From JBAXPV01 sp037132075 (lineage in GTDB: Bacteria; Bacteroidota; Bacteroidia; Bacteroidales; CAIXZF01), in assembly GCA_037132075.1 (NCBI GenBank), contig JBAXPV010000041.1:1-34466 (forward strand): a stretch of DNA of 34,466 nt, in the 5' to 3' direction. The translations under genes and the position numbers were made by a program. Positions within the stretch are counted from its first letter, which is position 1. Each line of letters opens with the position of its first letter. A model generated the notes under the pieces. The model did not search any database and had not been told where the DNA came from. It saw nothing but the letters and a program-made list of their open reading frames with translations. Shown here piece after piece: positions 16,428 through 25,410 of the stretch.

Positions 16428-17381
16428 ATGATGAGAAAGATATTCAACCTTACAGGAAGTTTTGTAGTACTGGTGTTTTTGTTGTCAGCATGTAACGGCA
16501 ATCCTTCAAAATTGACCGAATCCTCCACCAGGGGAAATATTACCATTGCCTGTGATGAATCTTTCGAGCGGATCACCACTGCCGAGGTTAATACCTTTCA
16601 ATCGCTTTATTCTGATGCCAAGATCAAAGTTTTGTACAAGCCTGAAGCCGATGTTGTCCAGGATTTCCTGAATGATAGTGTTCGTACAATATTTATTACA
16701 AGAAAGTTAACTAAAAACGAAGATGAGATCCTCAGGGCAGGGCAATATATTGCTCGGACCACTAAGATTGCACACGATGGCATCTGTTTTATCACCAATA
16801 AAGACAACCCGGATTCAAATTTGCGTTACAATCAGGTAGCAGAAATTTTTAAAGGTAACCTCAGCAAGTGGTCCCAGATCAATGCTTCGTCAAAACTTGG
16901 CGACTTAGTCGTTGTTTTTGACAATGCAAAATCAGGGAACTTTCGTTATGTAAAAGACACTTTTATGAAAGGAGGAACGCCTCCTTCTTATTGTTTCGCC
17001 GTAAAATCAAACACGGAAGTTATTGAATATGTGAAAAATAAAAAGAATGCGATCGGAATTATTGGTGTGAACTGGATCAGTGATAAAGATGATACGGTTT
17101 CAGTAAAATTTTTATCGGATATTCGCATCATGGGAATTGGCTCAGAGGGAGATAATGAAGGTTTAGGACCTTTCAGAAAGCCATATCAGGCTTATATCGC
17201 TGAAGGCTCATATCCGCTGATCCGTGATGTTTATGTAATTTGCAGGGAGACATTTGCAGGTCTTGGCTCAGGATTTGCATCATTTGTTGCAGGTGATGTC
17301 GGACAGAGAATCGTTCTTAAATCAGGATTAGTGCCCGCTACAATGCCCATACGCCTTGTTCATGTTAAAAAAGATTTCTAA
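16428..17381 (+). CDS. PstS-like substrate-binding lipoprotein
   Basis: The 317-residue lipoprotein has a signal peptide ending in LLSAC, with lipidated Cys22. The mature part has the periplasmic binding protein type 2 fold of the PstS group: an early GNITIACDESFE strand, the EIFKGNLSKWSQI segment and an IGIIGVNW motif. It is related to phosphate-binding proteins, but no pst ABC permease genes are near. It sits instead before a TPR protein and the ExbB/ExbD/TonB genes, so it may serve envelope energisation or sensing rather than ABC import. The ligand is unproven. Confidence 0.8.
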   Translation: MMRKIFNLTGSFVVLVFLLSACNGNPSKLTESSTRGNITIACDESFERITTAEVNTFQSLYSDAKIKVLYKPEADVVQDFLNDSVRTIFITRKLTKNEDEILRAGQYIARTTKIAHDGICFITNKDNPDSNLRYNQVAEIFKGNLSKWSQINASSKLGDLVVVFDNAKSGNFRYVKDTFMKGGTPPSYCFAVKSNTEVIEYVKNKKNAIGIIGVNWISDKDDTVSVKFLSDIRIMGIGSEGDNEGLGPFRKPYQAYIAEGSYPLIRDVYVICRETFAGLGSGFASFVAGDVGQRIVLKSGLVPATMPIRLVHVKKDF

Positions 17382-17408
17382 AGATATTATTTAAAGGAGA
17401 ATATATCA

Positions 17409-19079
17409 ATGATAAAATGCCTGAAATCACTCGTATTACTTGTTGCAGTAGCCGGCTTCGTTAGTCTGTGCCCAACTGTAAAGGCTCAGGATCTGAAAAC
17501 TGCCAACCGTTTGACTGAAAGTGAGCAATATCTTTCTGCCTGGGCGATGTATGATCAACTTATCGCAAAGGAGCCAGCCATTGCCGACAATTACTATTAT
17601 TATGGTGAAAGTTACCTTAAATCATATTTTACCGATACGGCTGGTGTTGATTTGTCAGAAATGATTATCAAGGCAAAAGATAAATTTAAAAAAGGATTAG
17701 AACTTGAACCTAGCAATCCGCTTAATATGGTTGGATTGGGAACATCAGAGCAATTCTCAAAATCATATATTACTGCAGCTGGTTTTTTTAGCAATGCCAC
17801 AAATTTGATGCCTACAAAAAGGAACAAACTCATTATGTCTGTTGACAAACAGGTTGTTACTTATCAGAAAATTGCTGAAGCCTTTATCAAAGGACCACAG
17901 AAAGATACGGCAAAGGTTTTTGCTAATTTACGCGAAGCGGAACGTGTCGATAAAAAGAATCCTGAGACTTATCTCTTACGCGGGGATGCCTACCTGACCA
18001 TTTTGAATGATGGATCTAATGCCATCATTAATTACAAGAGAGCAATGGAGTTAGCACCCTCATCACCCATGGCAAAGCTCAGGTTGGGCCAGCTCTGGGT
18101 TCGCGCCAAACGTTACCAGGATGCATTGGCTTATTATCAGGAGGCAATCGGCCTTGACTCATCCTATACACCTGCCTACCGCGAGTTAGCCGAGTTGTAT
18201 GCTATGGCAGGTCAGTATGACAATGCCAAAAAGAACTACAAGAAATTCCTGGATCTTTCGCAGAATAATTTGTTTGCAAAGGTTAGGTATGCCTCTTTTT
18301 TGTTCTTGACAAAGGATTATACCAATACTGTGAAACAGGCTTATGAGGTCATGTCGATTGATAAATCGTACAATTTCTTAAACCGGTTGGTGGCTTATTC
18401 TAATTACGAACTTGGGAAGTATGAGGATGCCAATAAGGCTATGGAAACATTCTTTCAACAAACCAAGAAAGATAAAGTAATCCCTTCAGATTATTCATAC
18501 CAGGGAAAGATATTGGCAAAGCTGGGAAAAGACTCCCTTGCGATTGAAAGTTATAAAATTGTATGGAAGCTGGATACGACCAATCTCGACATACTTGCTG
18601 ATATGACGTCTTCTTATAATAAGATGAAAAAATACTCAGAAACTGCAAGGATTTATGAGTACAAGATAAAACTAGGTAAAGCAAGTACCCAGGATTATTA
18701 TTCTTTAGGAAAGACTTATTACAATATGACCGCATGGGGAAAGGCAGATACCGCTCTTACATACGTAATTACGACCAAACCTGAATTTTTACCGGCCTAT
18801 TTGTGGAAAGCCCGGGTGTTTTCAAATCTTGACCCGGAAACAAAAGATGGACTGGCAAAACCACATTATGAAAAATTTATTGAACTTGCCCGCGTTGATA
18901 GTGTTAAAAATGCCAAGGATTTGATAGAAGCATACTCTTACCTGGGTTATTTTTACCTGAAATCAAAGAAATTCTCCGAGTCTTTGGACAACTGGGAAAA
19001 GGTTGTTGCCATCGATCCGAATAATGAAAAAGCGAAAAATGCCATTAAAGACCTGAAATCAAGGGGTGCAGGAAAATAA
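17409..19079 (+). CDS. Exported TPR-repeat protein
   Basis: The protein has 556 residues. A signal peptide (1-26) is cleaved near VKAQD, and the rest is a long run of tetratricopeptide-like helical pairs, for example LAYYQEAIGLDSSYTPAYRE and the C-terminal LDNWEKVVAIDPNNEKAKNA. Such scaffolds mediate protein-protein contacts in the periplasm. It starts 27 bases after the PstS-like gene and precedes exbB by 129 bases. It could link the lipoprotein to the ExbB/ExbD/TonB motor, but that is inference from position. Confidence 0.85.
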   Translation: MIKCLKSLVLLVAVAGFVSLCPTVKAQDLKTANRLTESEQYLSAWAMYDQLIAKEPAIADNYYYYGESYLKSYFTDTAGVDLSEMIIKAKDKFKKGLELEPSNPLNMVGLGTSEQFSKSYITAAGFFSNATNLMPTKRNKLIMSVDKQVVTYQKIAEAFIKGPQKDTAKVFANLREAERVDKKNPETYLLRGDAYLTILNDGSNAIINYKRAMELAPSSPMAKLRLGQLWVRAKRYQDALAYYQEAIGLDSSYTPAYRELAELYAMAGQYDNAKKNYKKFLDLSQNNLFAKVRYASFLFLTKDYTNTVKQAYEVMSIDKSYNFLNRLVAYSNYELGKYEDANKAMETFFQQTKKDKVIPSDYSYQGKILAKLGKDSLAIESYKIVWKLDTTNLDILADMTSSYNKMKKYSETARIYEYKIKLGKASTQDYYSLGKTYYNMTAWGKADTALTYVITTKPEFLPAYLWKARVFSNLDPETKDGLAKPHYEKFIELARVDSVKNAKDLIEAYSYLGYFYLKSKKFSESLDNWEKVVAIDPNNEKAKNAIKDLKSRGAGK

Positions 19080-19130
19080 TTAATTCCATTCTAAATAAGT
19101 AAGCAATATCATTCCATACGTTTTAATTTA

Positions 19131-19138
19131 TAAATTTG
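19131..19138 (+). promoter_or_regulatory. Candidate -7 box for exbB-exbD-exbD-tonB
   Basis: TAAATTTG matches TAnnTTTG, 70 bases before the exbB start. No TTG is seen at the correct -33 distance. It suggests that the motor genes can be transcribed separately from the lipoprotein and TPR genes. Confidence 0.45.
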
Positions 19139-19208
19139 CAGTCCTTTCGAAAATAAATTAATCATTTATAATTAGTTAACTGAATTCACAAACAAAAATT
19201 AAATTCCA

Positions 19209-20039
19209 ATGAGCAAGACAAAAAAAGCCAGCGGCACATCAAATCTCATGAGCACTTTGCGCTCGATGTTTGCCACAAGCACCATCCTAATTTCATTGGT
19301 GATTGCCTTTTTAATTTTCAAATACATCATGGGCAACCCAATTAATTTTGAAGGTGGTAATCCTGAAGGTAAGCCAATGCCCGGCAATTACCTGGGTATG
19401 ATCTACAGTGGAGGATACATTGTTCCAATTTTGATCACCCTCATCCTTGTATTGTTTACTTTCTCAATCGAGCGTGCCGTTACAATACACAGAGCCAGAG
19501 GCAAAGGAAAAATCAATGTATTTGTTAAACAATTACAAGTTCTTTTGAATGCAGGCCAGATCAATGAGGCTATTGCTGCATGTGATGTGCAAAAAGGTTC
19601 ATTGGGAAACGTAATGAAAACCGGGTTAAACCGTTACAAAGAACTTGAAGCAGATGCTACACTGGAGAAAGATCAGAAATTGATTGCTTTACAGCAATCT
19701 TTTGAAGAAGCGACTGCACTTGAGCTTCCGATGTTGTCAAAAAACCTCGTGATCTTGTCCACGATTGCTTCTATTGCTGTACTCTTTGGACTTTTAGGAA
19801 CAGTATTAGGTATGATTCGTGCTTTTGCCGCTCTGGCTCAGGCTGGTGCCCCTGATGCTTTAGCACTTGCAACAGGTATCTCTGAAGCGCTTATCAATAC
19901 CGCTTTTGGTATTGGTGGTTCTACAGTTGCTATCATCCTTTACAACTATTTCTCTACGAAAATTGATGCCTTTACCTATAAAATTGACGAAGCCGGTTAT
20001 AGTCTGGTTCAGACTTTTAACGCTAACGTTAAGAGGTAA
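19209..20039 (+). CDS. exbB: MotA/TolQ/ExbB proton channel protein
   Basis: ExbB forms the pentameric inner-membrane stator that couples the proton gradient to TonB. The 276 residues have a first helix near 20-40, a second near 70-92 (YIVPILITLILVLFTFSIERAVTI), a cytoplasmic helical region and two C-terminal helices. These include the family signature LLGTVLGMIRAFAALA and GISEALINTAFG. The N-terminus is longer than in E. coli ExbB, as is common in Bacteroidetes. Two exbD genes and tonB follow directly. Confidence 0.93.
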   Translation: MSKTKKASGTSNLMSTLRSMFATSTILISLVIAFLIFKYIMGNPINFEGGNPEGKPMPGNYLGMIYSGGYIVPILITLILVLFTFSIERAVTIHRARGKGKINVFVKQLQVLLNAGQINEAIAACDVQKGSLGNVMKTGLNRYKELEADATLEKDQKLIALQQSFEEATALELPMLSKNLVILSTIASIAVLFGLLGTVLGMIRAFAALAQAGAPDALALATGISEALINTAFGIGGSTVAIILYNYFSTKIDAFTYKIDEAGYSLVQTFNANVKR

Positions 20040-20091
20040 TCAATTTTTAAAGTAGGGATTATAAACCGCCCCTGGCACAAAAAAATACGCT

Positions 20092-20724
20092 ATGCCAAAA
20101 ATTAAAATGCCGGTTAAATCTCCGCACATCGACATGACGCCGATGGTGGACCTGTTTTCCTTACTATTGACCTTTTTCATGTTAACTACCTCTTTCCGCC
20201 CTCAGGAAGCCGCAGTAATCGATACCCCGTTTTCGGTATCAGAAAAACCTGCCCCTGAAAAAAATGTTATTATGGTACTTGTTGATAAAAACAATAAGGT
20301 CTTTTTTAACATGGACAATGGAAAAGATTCTACAACCCATTACAGAAAAGAATTACTTCAAAAAATGGGGGAAAGGTATAATGTGAAATTTACCGAGAAA
20401 CAAATCGAGTGGTTCTCTAAACTGAACTCTTGGGGTATGCCGATTGTAGGAATGCAAAAATGGCTTGATTCAAATGATCCCAAGGAAAAAGAGAAAATGC
20501 AAACCGGTATCCCAATGGACTCCCTTGACAATCAATTGTCAATGTGGGTTCGTTTCGCCCGTATTACTAACAGAGATGCTGAAGCAGTCATCAAAGGTGA
20601 TGGCGGTGCAGACTTTAAGGTGGTTAAAAAGGTGATGGATATCATGCAGGAGAACAAGGTCAATAAGTTTAACCTGACGACAAACTTACAGTCACAGGTA
20701 GTAACCCTGGATCAGATCAAATAA
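20092..20724 (+). CDS. exbD: Biopolymer transport protein ExbD (first copy)
   Basis: ExbD supplies the proton-carrying Asp in its single helix: here HIDMTPMVDLFSLLLTFFMLTT near residues 13-34 with the conserved Asp in MVDL. At 210 residues it is longer than E. coli ExbD; the extra part is a periplasmic insert (about 80-150) before the C-terminal ExbD fold. The second copy differs in its insert, so the pair may form heteromers. It lies 52 bases after exbB. Confidence 0.9.
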   Translation: MPKIKMPVKSPHIDMTPMVDLFSLLLTFFMLTTSFRPQEAAVIDTPFSVSEKPAPEKNVIMVLVDKNNKVFFNMDNGKDSTTHYRKELLQKMGERYNVKFTEKQIEWFSKLNSWGMPIVGMQKWLDSNDPKEKEKMQTGIPMDSLDNQLSMWVRFARITNRDAEAVIKGDGGADFKVVKKVMDIMQENKVNKFNLTTNLQSQVVTLDQIK

Positions 20725-20751
20725 GGTTTTTAACCTTTTAAATATTATACA

Positions 20752-21390
20752 ATGGGTGAAATTATAGAATCTGAAAAACACGAAAAGGGTGCCAAAAAGA
20801 AGTCAAAAAAGCACTCCACTAACATTGACATGACGCCAATGGTGGACCTTATGTGTCTGCTGATTACATTCTTTATGCTAACTACAGCCTTCTCCAAGCC
20901 AAAAGCAATGGAGATCACTATGCCTGAAAAGAATCCTGATCAACAACCTAAAGACCAACCAAGGATTAGTGCTGAACGTACCGTCAATATTATTTTATCA
21001 GGAGATGACAAAATTTACTATTATGAAGGTTTAGCGGATCCCAATAAGCCCCCGCTCCCTGCTATGGTTAAAAGTAATTATGGTCCTGATGGTATTCGTC
21101 AATATCTGCTGCAAAGGAATAAAAATACATTCCGCCAGGTTTCTGAATTAAGAGATAAAGTGCTTAAAGGTCAACTTTTGATGGCTGATTCCACACTGGC
21201 ACGTAAAATCAAAGAAATCAAGAAGGCGGATACCAAGTCTCCGATTATTCTGATAAAAGCAGATGAAAAGGCAAAATACAGGAACCTCGTTGATATCATC
21301 GACGAAATGGCAATTATTAATATTGCCCAGTATGCTGTCGTTGATATTGCTCCTCTTGAGGTTAAAATGTTGGAGACTGCTCCAAAGTAA
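20752..21390 (+). CDS. exbD: Biopolymer transport protein ExbD (second copy)
   Basis: The paralogue of the preceding gene has 212 residues: a lysine-rich cytoplasmic N-terminus, then NIDMTPMVDLMCLLITFFML with the conserved Asp, and a periplasmic domain with an insert rich in charged residues. It lies 27 bases after the first copy and 37 bases before tonB, clearly in the same operon. Confidence 0.9.
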   Translation: MGEIIESEKHEKGAKKKSKKHSTNIDMTPMVDLMCLLITFFMLTTAFSKPKAMEITMPEKNPDQQPKDQPRISAERTVNIILSGDDKIYYYEGLADPNKPPLPAMVKSNYGPDGIRQYLLQRNKNTFRQVSELRDKVLKGQLLMADSTLARKIKEIKKADTKSPIILIKADEKAKYRNLVDIIDEMAIINIAQYAVVDIAPLEVKMLETAPK

Positions 21391-21427
21391 TTATTTAGCT
21401 GAGCCTAAAATTTAAAACTGATAAACC

Positions 21428-22207
21428 ATGGCAAAGAACAAGGAATTCGTTGAGAGTTTAGACGAACTCGTGTTTGCAGGTAGGAATCACGAATACGGAG
21501 CCTATGAAATCCGCAAATCCTATCCACGTTATGTGAACCGTGCTGCTACTGTTTCTATTATTGCTCTTTTGATTGCCGTTACTGTACCGCTGATAGCCAG
21601 TTATTATAATCAGAACCGCATCATTAGGGAAGATAAAACAGTAGGCGCTGAGTTTACCGAAATGAACAAACCCCCGGAGGATGCCCCACCCCCACCACCC
21701 CCGCCACCACCAGAGGCATTGGAACAAAAAGTAAAATTCACGGCACCTGTTGTTGTAGAAGATACTGTTGTTGAAAGCAATGCCCTTAACCAGGAGGAGT
21801 TAGCAACAACGGTTACCAATGTCGCCATTGATGAGAATCTTAACGTTGATTCAAGGGTTGAGGAAAAGGTAATTGAAGAAGAAGATAAAACACCTCCCTT
21901 TACTGTTGTTGAGGAAATGCCATCATTTCCCGGTGGAGAAGAATCCCGATTGAAGTTCCTTCAGGAAAATATTCAGTATCCTCAGGTCGCCAAAGAAAGC
22001 GGAATTCAGGGAACTGTCTATGTTTCGTTCGTGGTCGATTCAAAAGGGAAAATCAATGATGTAAAAATCCTTCGTGGAATCGGTGGTGGTTGTGATGAAG
22101 AAGCTGTCCGCGTAATTAAAATGATGCCAGGATGGAATGCAGGAAAACAAGCTGGTAAAGCTGTTAAAGTGCAATTCACCATGCCAATCAAGTTTACATT
22201 GAACTAG
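21428..22207 (+). CDS. tonB: TonB energy-transducing protein
   Basis: TonB spans the periplasm and transfers ExbB/ExbD energy to outer-membrane receptors. The 259 residues start with a cytoplasmic segment containing EYGAYEIRKSYP. One transmembrane helix (about 36-58) follows, then a short proline run with the series PPPPPPPPP near 90-98, and a C-terminal TonB domain (about 165-259) with GTVYVSFVVDSKGKI and a terminal MPIKFTLN. It is the last gene of the cluster, closed by a strong terminator. Confidence 0.93.
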   Translation: MAKNKEFVESLDELVFAGRNHEYGAYEIRKSYPRYVNRAATVSIIALLIAVTVPLIASYYNQNRIIREDKTVGAEFTEMNKPPEDAPPPPPPPPPEALEQKVKFTAPVVVEDTVVESNALNQEELATTVTNVAIDENLNVDSRVEEKVIEEEDKTPPFTVVEEMPSFPGGEESRLKFLQENIQYPQVAKESGIQGTVYVSFVVDSKGKINDVKILRGIGGGCDEEAVRVIKMMPGWNAGKQAGKAVKVQFTMPIKFTLN

Positions 22208-22226
22208 AATATCCTATTTGTATTTT

Positions 22227-22261
22227 AAAAGCCATCTTACAATTCGTAGGATGGCTTTTTT
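22227..22261 (+). terminator. Rho-independent terminator after tonB
   Basis: AAAAGCCATCTTAC pairs with GTAGGATGGCTTTT across a short loop (one G-T pair), and the stem runs into TTTTTT. It starts 20 bases after the tonB stop. Confidence 0.9.
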
Positions 22262-22312
22262 CGTGTTATAACACTGGGTTTAATTCCTTTGGCCTACGAA
22301 TTCAGATCTTGG

Positions 22313-23260
22313 TCACCATTCCGTTATTTGAACAGATGCCTTGGCTTTTGAAAACTTATAAAGCATAATTAATAAAATAAGGGTAAGTGCCCCACTTAAA
22401 AAATATGCCCAAATACCCGGAGCTTCCCCAAGGTTGTTGTAGTTCGATTCAGAAAGACCCTGCTGAAAAAAGAACGCAGCCATCACGGCAAGGAAATTAT
22501 TCAGAAAATGAGCTGCAATAGGTACCCATAAATTTCCTGTCCAGGCATAACAATAACCCAAAAAGGCACCAAGCATCAACCTTGGGAGAAAGCCAAAAAA
22601 TTGCATATGCATGGCACTGAAGAGAAAAGCTGACACAAATACGGCAAGGTGAATGTTTTTAAACCATTCTGAGAAGACACGTTGTAAAACACCTCTAAAA
22701 AGAAATTCTTCTCCTATCGCCGGGATCAGGACAATCATAAGAATATTCAACAGTAAGCCCCAAATACTTGTGGTGCCGAGAAATGCTTTGGTAAGGATTT
22801 CGGCACTGTCTTCTGTCTGCTTCATCCAGGTTTCCATGCCATGCATGAATGCCGGGAGTTTCATCATTTGATTTAGTTCGGATATGCCATTGATGAGCGG
22901 CAGGCAAAATATGCTGATGAGTAAGGTGAGTGCAAGTGGAATCCATGTGGGCCTGACCTGGAGCCGGAGGTATTTAGTCAGCCCTTCACCTGAAAGCAAA
23001 GCAAAGAGTATGGTCGGTATAATGAAAATTCCAAGCTGACTTACAATTTGAAAGTACTTTATAAATGCGAGGTATGAAGGATTGGAATAATCCGCATTGT
23101 TTAAAAAGGTGGCAACTTCCATTCCCCAGAAGGGCACCGCCAGGATAATACCAAGAACCATAAAAATAGTAAGAGAAGCAACAACCAGAAAAAGAAAGAT
23201 CATTAATTTTTTTGGTGCAGAACTGCCACTGATCCAATGAATCGACTCTTGAAAAGACAT
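22313..23260 (-). CDS. CPBP intramembrane metalloprotease (Abi family)
   Basis: This integral membrane protein of 315 residues has about eight helices. The CPBP/Rce1-like motifs are complete: EEFLFR (184-189), FSAMH (214-218) and HFLNN (251-255), giving the Glu and His residues of the predicted metal site. Bacterial members process prenylated or small peptides, or serve bacteriocin self-immunity; the target here is not known. It is convergent with tonB and lies after a decayed vWA gene on the same strand. Confidence 0.88.
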   Translation of the reverse strand: MSFQESIHWISGSSAPKKLMIFLFLVVASLTIFMVLGIILAVPFWGMEVATFLNNADYSNPSYLAFIKYFQIVSQLGIFIIPTILFALLSGEGLTKYLRLQVRPTWIPLALTLLISIFCLPLINGISELNQMMKLPAFMHGMETWMKQTEDSAEILTKAFLGTTSIWGLLLNILMIVLIPAIGEEFLFRGVLQRVFSEWFKNIHLAVFVSAFLFSAMHMQFFGFLPRLMLGAFLGYCYAWTGNLWVPIAAHFLNNFLAVMAAFFFQQGLSESNYNNLGEAPGIWAYFLSGALTLILLIMLYKFSKAKASVQITEW

Positions 23261-23316
23261 ATTTTCTTATTTTGCGTGAAGATAGGGAGTTTTGGTTTTT
23301 AGTACTTCCATAATCT

Positions 23317-23412
23317 TCACGACAAAACAATTTCTGTATTAATTAATTTGATGCGTTCCATTGAACCGCTTTCATCCAGGATGATGAGGTTGTAGATTTT
23401 TTCTTTTTCCAT
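23317..23412 (-). pseudogene. Remnant of a vWA-domain gene
   Basis: A 31-codon frame begins MEKEKIYNLIILDESGSM and stops soon after. DESGS is the metal-ion-dependent adhesion site (DxSxS) that opens von Willebrand factor A domains, and the start is placed exactly as in small cytoplasmic vWA proteins. The remaining 150 or more residues of the domain, including the later Thr and Asp ligands, are missing. This looks like the 5' end of a deleted gene. A matching -7 box lies just upstream. Confidence 0.6.
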
Positions 23413-23430
23413 GGTGATTTTTCTTTTGAA

Positions 23431-23438
23431 CAAAGTTA
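23431..23438 (-). promoter_or_regulatory. -7 box of the vWA remnant
   Basis: The minus strand reads TAACTTTG, matching TAnnTTTG, 18 bases before the remnant's ATG. It could still direct transcription towards the CPBP protease gene. Confidence 0.45.
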
Positions 23439-23442
23439 AGGC

Positions 23443-23480
23443 CACGGCCAGCCGTGGGGAATTCTTTGCAAGCTTGCAAT
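23443..23480. repeat. Two adjacent palindromes
   Basis: CCACGGC-CA-GCCGTGG is a 7-bp stem with a two-base loop at about 23443-23458. TTGCAAGCTTGCAA is a perfect 14-base palindrome at 23467-23480. They lie upstream of the vWA remnant promoter in the least gene-dense part of the window. Confidence 0.6.
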
Positions 23481-23550
23481 GAAGGCTGCTACGATATTAT
23501 AGGAAGGCTGAGAATATGACAGAAGAAATAATATTGGCCAAATTTTAATA

Positions 23551-24354
23551 TTACCAATTTAAAAGGGATGAGTCAATACTTATCAATTTTCTATTCAGGG
23601 AGATTCTCTTAGGACTACCCCTTTTCCCGCTTATATAATAATAACTTGCCTGTTCATCAGACATTTTTTCGAGGAAAGCGCTTTTGATCCTGGCACAGTT
23701 GACGTGGATTGAGTTATCCATGACGATATCGGTAAGGCGACTGATGTTGTTTTCAATTTGTCACGATCACTGAGGTTACTGATGCGTTCATAGATTTTCA
23801 TAAGCTCTGCTGTATGATCAGAAAGGTTTTTTAGCAGGATTCCGCTTTCGTGCCTTAAGAAAAAAAGATATAATGTTTTACATAAGGGTGTCATGGCAAC
23901 TTCCAAATCATAATCAGGTAGCAGGATACGGAAGTCATAGCCTCCGGAAATCTGAATCAGCTTAAGTGAACTTAGTTGTTTCCGTTGCGACTCCAAGCGG
24001 ATTCCGAATGTCTGTTCCAGGTTACGGGCAGCCCTTGGATTTTCTTTTTTGATGTTCCCAGATGAAGAAATTCAAAAGGCGTTTGATCAGAGAAGTCTCA
24101 GGGTCCGGCTCTTTCGTTGCTTTTTTTGCTATCCATGAATATTCAAGCGTTCTGTATTGTGGTTTTCCAATCAGGCTCATCTCTTCATCAAAGATGAGGA
24201 AGCCGGCTTCCGGATAATTCAGATCTCCAAGAAGTTCTTGCAAGCGTGTATAAATCCTTTTGCCGGGATAATGCTCTTCTTTTTCAAAATACAAGACTGT
24301 ACGCGCGTTAATGAGCGGCGTTTCTCCGGGAAAGAAGATGGAAGGTTTAAGCAT
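23551..24354 (-). pseudogene. Hypothetical gene broken by two compensating indels
   Basis: Read from ATG 24354 (MLKPSIFFPGETPL), the frame hits a stop at 24022. Shifting by one base in the A-run near 24045 restores a coherent protein (ENPRAARNLEQTFGIRLESQ to YERISNLSDRDK). A second one-base change in the A-run near 23755 returns to the original frame (IENNISRLTDIVMDNSIHVN to GKRGSPKRISLNRKL) and ends at 23551. The joined product would be about 267 residues. The C-terminal part resembles a Bacteroidetes hypothetical family recalled from memory; its function is unknown. Either the gene is decaying or the sequence has homopolymer errors. Confidence 0.65.
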
Positions 24355-24403
24355 AAGATAAAGATAGAAAATTTTCAGAACTTTACACAAATATTGAATC
24401 CCC

Positions 24404-25408
24404 ATGTCAACAGAACCTTCACTCCAGACCCCTGAGGCCATTATGGCTTTCATCAATCATTTCCAAAAAAGCCGAATCATGCTTAGCGCCTTTGAATTGG
24501 ATATTTTTAGCTTGTTAGATCAGAAGCCAATGCCCTCAGATGAAATTGCGGAACGGCTTGGTTTAAATCCTCGAGCCACTGACAGGCTCATGAATGCTGT
24601 TTGTGCTTTGGGTTTCATGAAAAAGGAAGCTGAGATTTTTTCGAACACCGAAGTCGGCAGTCAACTTTTTGTTAAAGGGAAACCAGGATATATGGCCGGG
24701 TTACACCATACTAATAGCCTGTGGGAAACATGGAGTACCCTTACTGAGAGTGTCAAGGCAGGAACTGCAGTTTATGAACGGCCCACAGATATCAACGAAA
24801 GAGATCCGGATTGGCTGGATGCCTTTATTGGCGCAATGCATTACCGGGGTATGAAACAGGCTGATGATATGATATTTCATGTGGATTTGGGCAATGCAAA
24901 GACAATGCTTGACATTGGAGGTGGTTCCGGAGTATTTGACATGGCTTTTGTGAGGGCAGATGACTCAAGAAGTGCTACGGTTTTTGATTTACCCAATGTG
25001 AAGCCTATCGCAGAAAGATTTATCAATGAGGCCCATATGAGCAAAAGGATCAATGTTATCAGTGGAGATTATAACATTGATCCTTTGCCTCAGTCTTATG
25101 ACTTGATTTTATTGTCTGCCGTAGTACATATCAACTCCTGGCAAGGGAATGCCGCCTTGATCCGGAAATGCGCTTCTGCATTAAATCCCGGTGGCCGCAT
25201 CGTAATCCTCGATCATGTGATGGAGCCTGGGCGGGTGCTTCCTCCAGCCGGAGCTTTTTTTACGCTGAATATGCTTGTTGGTACCAAAGAGGGTGATACC
25301 TATACAGAAGCAGAAATGATCGATTGGTTTGTGCTGGCTGGCTTGACTTTCCAAGAGAAAGTAAGCACGGCGATAGGCAACAACTTCATGATCGCAGCGA
25401 AAAATTAA
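24404..25408 (+). CDS. SAM-dependent O-methyltransferase-like protein
   Basis: The 334-residue protein has the plan of class I small-molecule O-methyltransferases. An N-terminal winged-helix/dimerisation region (about 10-95, SDEIAERLGLNPRATDRLMNA) is followed by the Rossmann domain with SAM-binding LDIGGGSGVFD (169-179) and an acidic VFDLPNV strand. Similar proteins methylate hydroxyls of secondary metabolites or quinone-like compounds. The substrate is unknown, and the catalytic His seen in many members is not obvious. It is divergent from the broken gene (49-base gap) and convergent with the YceI gene. Confidence 0.82.
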   Translation: MSTEPSLQTPEAIMAFINHFQKSRIMLSAFELDIFSLLDQKPMPSDEIAERLGLNPRATDRLMNAVCALGFMKKEAEIFSNTEVGSQLFVKGKPGYMAGLHHTNSLWETWSTLTESVKAGTAVYERPTDINERDPDWLDAFIGAMHYRGMKQADDMIFHVDLGNAKTMLDIGGGSGVFDMAFVRADDSRSATVFDLPNVKPIAERFINEAHMSKRINVISGDYNIDPLPQSYDLILLSAVVHINSWQGNAALIRKCASALNPGGRIVILDHVMEPGRVLPPAGAFFTLNMLVGTKEGDTYTEAEMIDWFVLAGLTFQEKVSTAIGNNFMIAAKN

Positions 25409-25410
25409 TT

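Noticed and set aside
22313..24354. A defence island around the CPBP protease, the vWA stub and the broken gene
   Set aside because: CPBP proteases are sometimes linked to immunity, but no nuclease, ATPase, NLR or toxin partner is present, and the two neighbours are non-functional as sequenced.
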